From Marifrigoribacter sp047730175 (GTDB taxonomy: Bacteria; Bacteroidota; Bacteroidia; Flavobacteriales; Flavobacteriaceae): a stretch of DNA of 64,000 nt. The stretch lies in contig NZ_CP159833.1 in the NCBI RefSeq assembly GCF_047730175.1, forward strand, positions 744,001-808,000, read 5' to 3'. Position 1 is the stretch's first letter, and every line of letters begins with the position of its first letter. This document shows positions 59,782 to 64,000 of this stretch, in pieces. Under the pieces are notes generated by a model. That model was given only the letters and a program-made list of their open reading frames with translations. It had not been told where the DNA came from and did not search any database. The position numbers and the translations under genes are program-made.

Positions 59782-59789
59782 TATATTTG
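59782..59789 (+). promoter_or_regulatory. Bacteroidota -7 promoter element of the DUF6089-uppS-bamA operon
   Basis: TATATTTG (TAnnTTTG) 18 bp before the DUF6089 ATG. Confidence 0.6.
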
Positions 59790-59806
59790 CAAACTTTTCA
59801 AGGTAT

Positions 59807-60502
59807 ATGAAGCATTTTATTGTCCTTTTATTAATTAGTATAGTACCATTCATGGCACAATCTCAAACCTATGAGATTGGAGCATTTATTGGGGGTGCAA
59901 ATTATATTGGTGATTTAGGAAACACATCGTACATATCACCTAATACTACAGCATTTGGAGCGATTTTTAAATGGAATCGAAGTGCCAGACATGCATTTAG
60001 GGGGTCTATAACTAGAGCTTCCATTGAAGGAAATGATGCTGATGCTGATGATGTAAGAAGAAGACAAAGGGGTTATAATTTTAAAAATACGGTAACAGAA
60101 CTATCAGTAGGTTTAGAATATACTTTTTGGGATTTCAACATGTATGGGGGTCAGCCGGTTTCTACTCCTTATTTATATACAGGTCTTACTTATTTTTTTT
60201 ACGATGCTTTAAGTAAAAACGATGTCAATAATGTAATCTCAAAGTATGATAGTGCTGCAAGTATGTCCATTCCAATGGTGGTAGGCTACAAAGCATATTT
60301 AGGCGGAAATTTAGTTTTAGGTTTTGAGATTGGAGCCCGTTATACTTTTACAGATGACTTAGACGGTAGTAATCCTATTAAAGGATTAGAAGATAATAAA
60401 AGTTTGAAATTCGGAAATATAGATAGTAACGATTGGTATGTGTTTACAGGATTAACCCTTACTTTCACTTTCGGAAGACAACCTTGTTATTGTAATTTTT
60501 AA
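59807..60502 (+). CDS. DUF6089 outer-membrane barrel protein
   Basis: 231 residues. Signal peptide (cleavage near A-Q-S-Q), then G-A-F-I-G-G-A-N-Y-I-G-D-L-G and amphipathic strands characteristic of DUF6089/PorG-type small barrels. PorG-type proteins are linked to type IX secretion in Bacteroidota. It ends with C-Y-C-N-F and lies 5 bp before uppS, so the genes are cotranscribed. Confidence 0.88.
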   Translation: MKHFIVLLLISIVPFMAQSQTYEIGAFIGGANYIGDLGNTSYISPNTTAFGAIFKWNRSARHAFRGSITRASIEGNDADADDVRRRQRGYNFKNTVTELSVGLEYTFWDFNMYGGQPVSTPYLYTGLTYFFYDALSKNDVNNVISKYDSAASMSIPMVVGYKAYLGGNLVLGFEIGARYTFTDDLDGSNPIKGLEDNKSLKFGNIDSNDWYVFTGLTLTFTFGRQPCYCNF

Positions 60503-60507
60503 ATTTA

Positions 60508-61248
60508 ATGAGCCTTCAAGACCAAATTGATAAAAACAAATTACCTAATCACTTAGCTGTGATTATGGATGGTAATGGTCGTTGGGCAAAACAAAAAGGA
60601 CTCTTTAGAAATAAAGGACATGAAAAAGGAGCGAAAACTGTAAAAGCAATCGTGGAAGCATGTGCTGAGATTGATATTCCTTTTTTAACCCTGTATGCTT
60701 TTTCAACTGAAAATTGGAATCGCCCTAAATTAGAAATTGATTTATTGATGAGATTATTGGTTTCCTCTTTAAAAAAAGAACTGAAAACACTTCAAAAAAA
60801 TAATATAAAACTTAATGTCATCGGAAATATCGATTCATTACCTAAAAAAACTATCAAGGAACTTTTAGATGTAATTGAAAAAACAAAATCAAATTCTAGA
60901 ATGACATTAACTTTAGCTTTGAGTTATGGTTCGCGTGAAGAAATCATAAAAACTATTAAAGAGATTAGTCTTAAAGTTAAAAATAACCTAATTTCGCCCG
61001 AAAATATTGATGAATCAGTAATTAATAGTCATCTTTACACGCAAAATTTACCAGATGTAGATTTATTAATACGGACCAGTGGTGAACAACGTATAAGTAA
61101 TTTCTTGTTATGGCAAATTGCATATGCTGAACTATATTTTACAGATATACTTTGGCCTGATTATACGAAAGATAATCTATTTGAAGCAATATTAAATTAT
61201 CAAAACAGAGAACGCAGATTTGGAAAGACCAGTGATCAACTCAAATAA
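60508..61248 (+). CDS. uppS: Isoprenyl transferase (undecaprenyl diphosphate synthase)
   Basis: 246 residues of the cis-prenyltransferase family. Catalytic Asp21 in M-D-G-N-G-R-W-A; then H-x-x-G, F-S-T-E-N-W-x-R-P, and R-T-S-G-E-Q-R-I-S-N-F-L-L-W-Q. Makes the C55 carrier for peptidoglycan and O-antigen. Precedes bamA by 16 bp. Confidence 0.96.
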   Translation: MSLQDQIDKNKLPNHLAVIMDGNGRWAKQKGLFRNKGHEKGAKTVKAIVEACAEIDIPFLTLYAFSTENWNRPKLEIDLLMRLLVSSLKKELKTLQKNNIKLNVIGNIDSLPKKTIKELLDVIEKTKSNSRMTLTLALSYGSREEIIKTIKEISLKVKNNLISPENIDESVINSHLYTQNLPDVDLLIRTSGEQRISNFLLWQIAYAELYFTDILWPDYTKDNLFEAILNYQNRERRFGKTSDQLK

Positions 61249-61264
61249 GAATAAATTTTTTCAA

Positions 61265-63826
61265 TTGAAAAAAACCAGGTATTGTATATTTTTAATTACA
61301 ATACTTTTTTCATTTTCTATTCATGCCCAACAAAAAGACTTAGATGGTGGTAAAAAGTATACCATCAATTCTATCGAAGTTACTGGTGAGCAAAATTTTA
61401 ATGAAAACACAGTAATTGCATTTACAGGATTAAAAGTTGGGGATCGTATCTTTATTCCTGGTGAAAAATTAAGTGCTGTAACAAAAAAACTTTGGGAACA
61501 AAACCTATTTAGTGACATTGCTTTTTATGTTAAGAAAATAGAAGGTGATAAAGTTGATTTAGAACTTTACATTGTTGAGCTACCTAAGCTAAATGAAGTT
61601 ACTATAGAAGGAGTTAGAAAAGGAAAGAAAAAAGAACTTATATCAGACAACAACTTAACTCCAGGAGTAAAAATTACTAAAAACCTGATAACTACTACTA
61701 AAAATTATCTTAAAAATAAATATAGAGAGGAAGGGTTTTTAAATACTCAAGTTATAATGACTACAACTCCTAATCTTGATTCGAATGGGGTTGAAATTTC
61801 AAAAAATCTTAAAATATTAATTAACAAGAATGAACGTGTAAAAGTTAGTTCTATTGAGTTCAATGGAAACGAACAGCTTTCGGATAAAAAATTGCGTAAA
61901 GCAATGAAAAATACTAAAAAGAAGAATCCGATTCGAATCTTTAAAAGATCTAAATACACCTTTAGTGGTATTGAAGAAGATAAAGCTTCCATTATTAAAA
62001 AATATAAGTCAAGTGGTTTTAGAGATGCACGAATTTTAAGTGACACCTTAATAAATGACAATGACAAAACTATCTCTCTTAAATTTGATTTAGAAGAGGG
62101 TAAAAAATATTATTTTGGAGATATTCGTTTTATAGGGAATAGTGTCTATACAGACAGTCAATTACGTCAATCTCTTGGTATTAGAAAAGGAGAAACATAT
62201 AATGGAGTTTTATTACAAGAACGTATAGAAGACAATACAGATCCAGAAGCACAAGATCTTACTAACTTATACCAAAACAACGGGTATCTTTTTTCTAGAA
62301 TTAGCCCAGTAGAAGTTGCAGTTAGACAGGATACAATAGATTTTGAAATTAGAATTCACGAAGGAAAAATAGCCTACTTTAATCATGTTACCGTCGTAGG
62401 AAATGACAAAACCAATGATCATGTAATTTATAGAGAATTACGTACTCGTCCTGGACAAAAATATAGCAAACGAAATGTAGTTAGAACTATTCGTGAATTA
62501 GGTCAAATAGGATATTTTGATCCAGAACAATTATCTCCGAACTTTATTAATGTTGATCCTAATAACGGAACATTAGATATCGAATATTCTGTAGTTGAAA
62601 AAGGATCGAGCCAAATCGAATTGCAAGGTGGTTTTGGTGGTGGAGGTTTTGTAGGTACTCTGGGGTTATCCTTTAATAATTTCTCACTTCGTAATATTTT
62701 AAATGGAGAAGCTTATAAACCACTTCCTATGGGAGATGGTCAAAAGTTATCTTTAAGAGCACAAGCAAGTAGTTTTTACCAAACATATAGCTTATCTCTA
62801 GTAGAACCATGGCTAGGCGGCAAAAAGCCAGTGCAGTTTAGTGCATCTTTTTCTCATACAATACAATACTTATTTGATTTTCAATCTCGAAATGTAGATA
62901 AAGATCAACGATTCCTTATTACTGGTGGGTCTTTAGGTATTGCTAAAAAATTAAAATGGCCTGATGATTTCTTCGTACTCTCACAAGCCATTAGTTACCA
63001 ACATTATAATTTGAAAAACTATAATACAGGTCTATTTACATTTGGTGATGGAGAATCTAATAACTTGGCATACACAATAGGAATAAGTAGAAATAATACT
63101 GCTACAAATCCTATATTCCCAATGAGAGGATCTGAGTTTAGTATATCAGCAAAACTTACTGTTCCATATTCTGCTTTTAGTAGTACTGACTATAAAGCTT
63201 TAGCAGAAGAAAGAGAAGATAACGAGCTTCTTATAACAAATGATGCTACAAATACTTTAGCAAGAGAAAGAATTGCTGAAATTGACCAAGAGCGTTTTAA
63301 ATTGTTAGAATATTATAAAGTTAAATTTAAAGGTACTTGGTATACAAATATTATTGATAAATTAGTACTTCGAACGAACACAGAATTTGGGTTTTTAGGA
63401 GCTTATAATAACGATAGAGGCTTACCTCCTTTCGAACGCTTTTTTGTTGGAGGTGATGGTTTAGGGTCATTTAGTTTGGATGGACGTGAAGTAATTCAGC
63501 TAAGAGGTTATCCTAATCAAGCCTTATCAAATAATGATGGAGATAACATTTATAATAAATTTTCGTTAGAATTAAGGTATCCTATTACATTGAAGCAAAT
63601 GGCTTCAATATATGTTTTATCATTTATTGAAGGAGGTGCTTCTTATGATGGCTTTAGAAATTATAACCCATTTAGTGTTAGTCGTTCAGCTGGAGTAGGA
63701 TTGCGTATCTTTATGCCAGCATTTGGATTATTAGGAATCGATTTTGCATATGGGTTTGACCCTATATTAGGTGGAGTACAGCCTAATGGATGGGAAACTC
63801 ATTTTATAATAGGACAACAATTTTAA
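61265..63826 (+). CDS. bamA: Outer-membrane protein assembly factor BamA
   Basis: 853 residues from the TTG at 61265, chosen because it starts a signal peptide (K-K-T-R-Y-C-I-F-L-I-T-I-L-F-S-F-S-I-H-A-Q); further upstream TTG/GTG codons at 61220 and 61232 lie inside uppS. Five POTRA-type repeats (about 25-410: I-N-S-I-E-V-T-G, L-N-E-V-T-I-E-G, I-E-F-N-G-N, D-I-R-F-I-G-N, H-V-T-V-V-G) precede the Omp85 barrel with R-G-Y and G-L-R-I-F. Core of the BAM complex that folds outer-membrane proteins. Followed by an ompH/skp gene. Confidence 0.95.
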   Translation: MKKTRYCIFLITILFSFSIHAQQKDLDGGKKYTINSIEVTGEQNFNENTVIAFTGLKVGDRIFIPGEKLSAVTKKLWEQNLFSDIAFYVKKIEGDKVDLELYIVELPKLNEVTIEGVRKGKKKELISDNNLTPGVKITKNLITTTKNYLKNKYREEGFLNTQVIMTTTPNLDSNGVEISKNLKILINKNERVKVSSIEFNGNEQLSDKKLRKAMKNTKKKNPIRIFKRSKYTFSGIEEDKASIIKKYKSSGFRDARILSDTLINDNDKTISLKFDLEEGKKYYFGDIRFIGNSVYTDSQLRQSLGIRKGETYNGVLLQERIEDNTDPEAQDLTNLYQNNGYLFSRISPVEVAVRQDTIDFEIRIHEGKIAYFNHVTVVGNDKTNDHVIYRELRTRPGQKYSKRNVVRTIRELGQIGYFDPEQLSPNFINVDPNNGTLDIEYSVVEKGSSQIELQGGFGGGGFVGTLGLSFNNFSLRNILNGEAYKPLPMGDGQKLSLRAQASSFYQTYSLSLVEPWLGGKKPVQFSASFSHTIQYLFDFQSRNVDKDQRFLITGGSLGIAKKLKWPDDFFVLSQAISYQHYNLKNYNTGLFTFGDGESNNLAYTIGISRNNTATNPIFPMRGSEFSISAKLTVPYSAFSSTDYKALAEEREDNELLITNDATNTLARERIAEIDQERFKLLEYYKVKFKGTWYTNIIDKLVLRTNTEFGFLGAYNNDRGLPPFERFFVGGDGLGSFSLDGREVIQLRGYPNQALSNNDGDNIYNKFSLELRYPITLKQMASIYVLSFIEGGASYDGFRNYNPFSVSRSAGVGLRIFMPAFGLLGIDFAYGFDPILGGVQPNGWETHFIIGQQF

Positions 63827-63861
63827 TTTTGGCACGATATTTTCTAAAACAATAATAACAC

Positions 63862-64000
63862 ATGAAAACTAAAAAGTTAATTTTAATCACGCTTATTGCT
63901 TTGTGTTTTACTTTGGTGACAAATGCTCAAAGAGGAACTCGAATTGGATATATAGACATGGAATATATTCTTGAAAATGTTCCAGAATATAAAGAAGCAA
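63862..64000 (+). CDS. OmpH/Skp-family periplasmic chaperone, N-terminal part (runs out of the window)
   Basis: 46 codons are visible from the ATG at 63862. Signal peptide (K-K-L-I-L-I-T-L-I-A-L-C-F-T-L-V-T-N-A-Q), then G-Y-I-D-M-E-Y-I-L-E-N-V-P-E-Y, the N-terminal strand of OmpH/Skp proteins. It carries unfolded outer-membrane proteins to BamA, whose gene is just upstream (36 bp); incomplete at the 3' end. Confidence 0.85.
   Translation, partial: MKTKKLILITLIALCFTLVTNAQRGTRIGYIDMEYILENVPEYKEA

Noticed and set aside
1..64000. CRISPR arrays, rRNA genes, insertion sequences, riboswitches
   Set aside because: No regularly spaced repeats, no rRNA segments, no transposase reading frame or terminal inverted repeats, and no recognisable riboswitch fold were seen on reading both strands.

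Overview
The window is chromosomal DNA from a member of the Bacteroidota, most likely a marine or aquatic Flavobacteriaceae. The evidence is: strong AT bias, Bacteroidota-type promoters (TAnnTTTG -7 boxes) in front of many genes, GLPGLI-family proteins, a CarboxypepD_reg-like TonB receptor, DUF5686 and DUF6089 proteins, a K+-dependent membrane pyrophosphatase, an HPPK-deoxynucleoside kinase fusion and the CBS-nadK-DUF6089-uppS-bamA-ompH block. No CRISPR array, rRNA, intact transposase or phage structural gene was seen.

Layout. 1-1.7 kb: end of a RidA-type gene and an ALDH8A1-like aldehyde dehydrogenase, probably the tail of a kynurenine/2-aminomuconate pathway operon. 1.7-8.6 kb: an envelope-sensing module, in which a TonB receptor-like protein and two tandem GLPGLI proteins are divergent from a histidine kinase/OmpR-type regulator pair, with three GTTAA repeats at 10-bp phase between them. 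8.6-30.8 kb: housekeeping genes for nucleotide and folate metabolism (deoxynucleoside kinase, NupC-type transporter, thyA, folA), energy (hppA, pdhB, etfBA), fabD, sugar-nucleotide and Kdo transfer (galE, a DegT aminotransferase, waaA) and a LexA-like XRE-S24 regulator. 30.8-32.1 kb: a tiny lipoprotein coupled to a membrane protein, then tRNA-Gly(GCC) and tRNA-Leu(UAA).

32.1-42.2 kb is the accessory part. It lies between tRNA-Leu and mutS. A TetR-family regulator and two copies of the palindrome ACAGAC-YT-GTCTGT sit at the head of a run of same-strand genes: DUF1348/NTF2-like, an exported Asp-nucleophile alpha/beta hydrolase (which carries a third copy of the palindrome inside its coding sequence), an exported isochorismatase-family hydrolase, a small membrane protein, an AhpD-like protein, a serine-hydrolase lipoprotein, a PNPOx-like flavoprotein and an SDR. 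A frameshifted small gene and a broken outer-membrane-barrel gene lie in the same run. Immediately after the broken barrel gene is a diverged second copy of the 3' end of mutS (about 85% identical by eye to the resident gene 1.4 kb further on), a likely recombination scar. I read the region as an acquired, partly decaying catabolic or detoxification island.

42.2-54.4 kb: mutS, a TrmH-type methyltransferase, DinB, HPPK-dNK (without a canonical start codon), a queuosine-precursor transporter, DUF2797, a GH3-like protein and clpX-clpP-tig. 54.4-56.5 kb is a second small accessory patch: a CPBP protease pseudogene with two in-frame TGA codons, and an unrecognised 442-residue protein. 56.5-64 kb: alpha/beta hydrolase-pdxJ, CBS protein, nadK, DUF6089, uppS, bamA and the start of an OmpH/Skp gene, i.e. 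undecaprenyl carrier synthesis and outer-membrane protein assembly.
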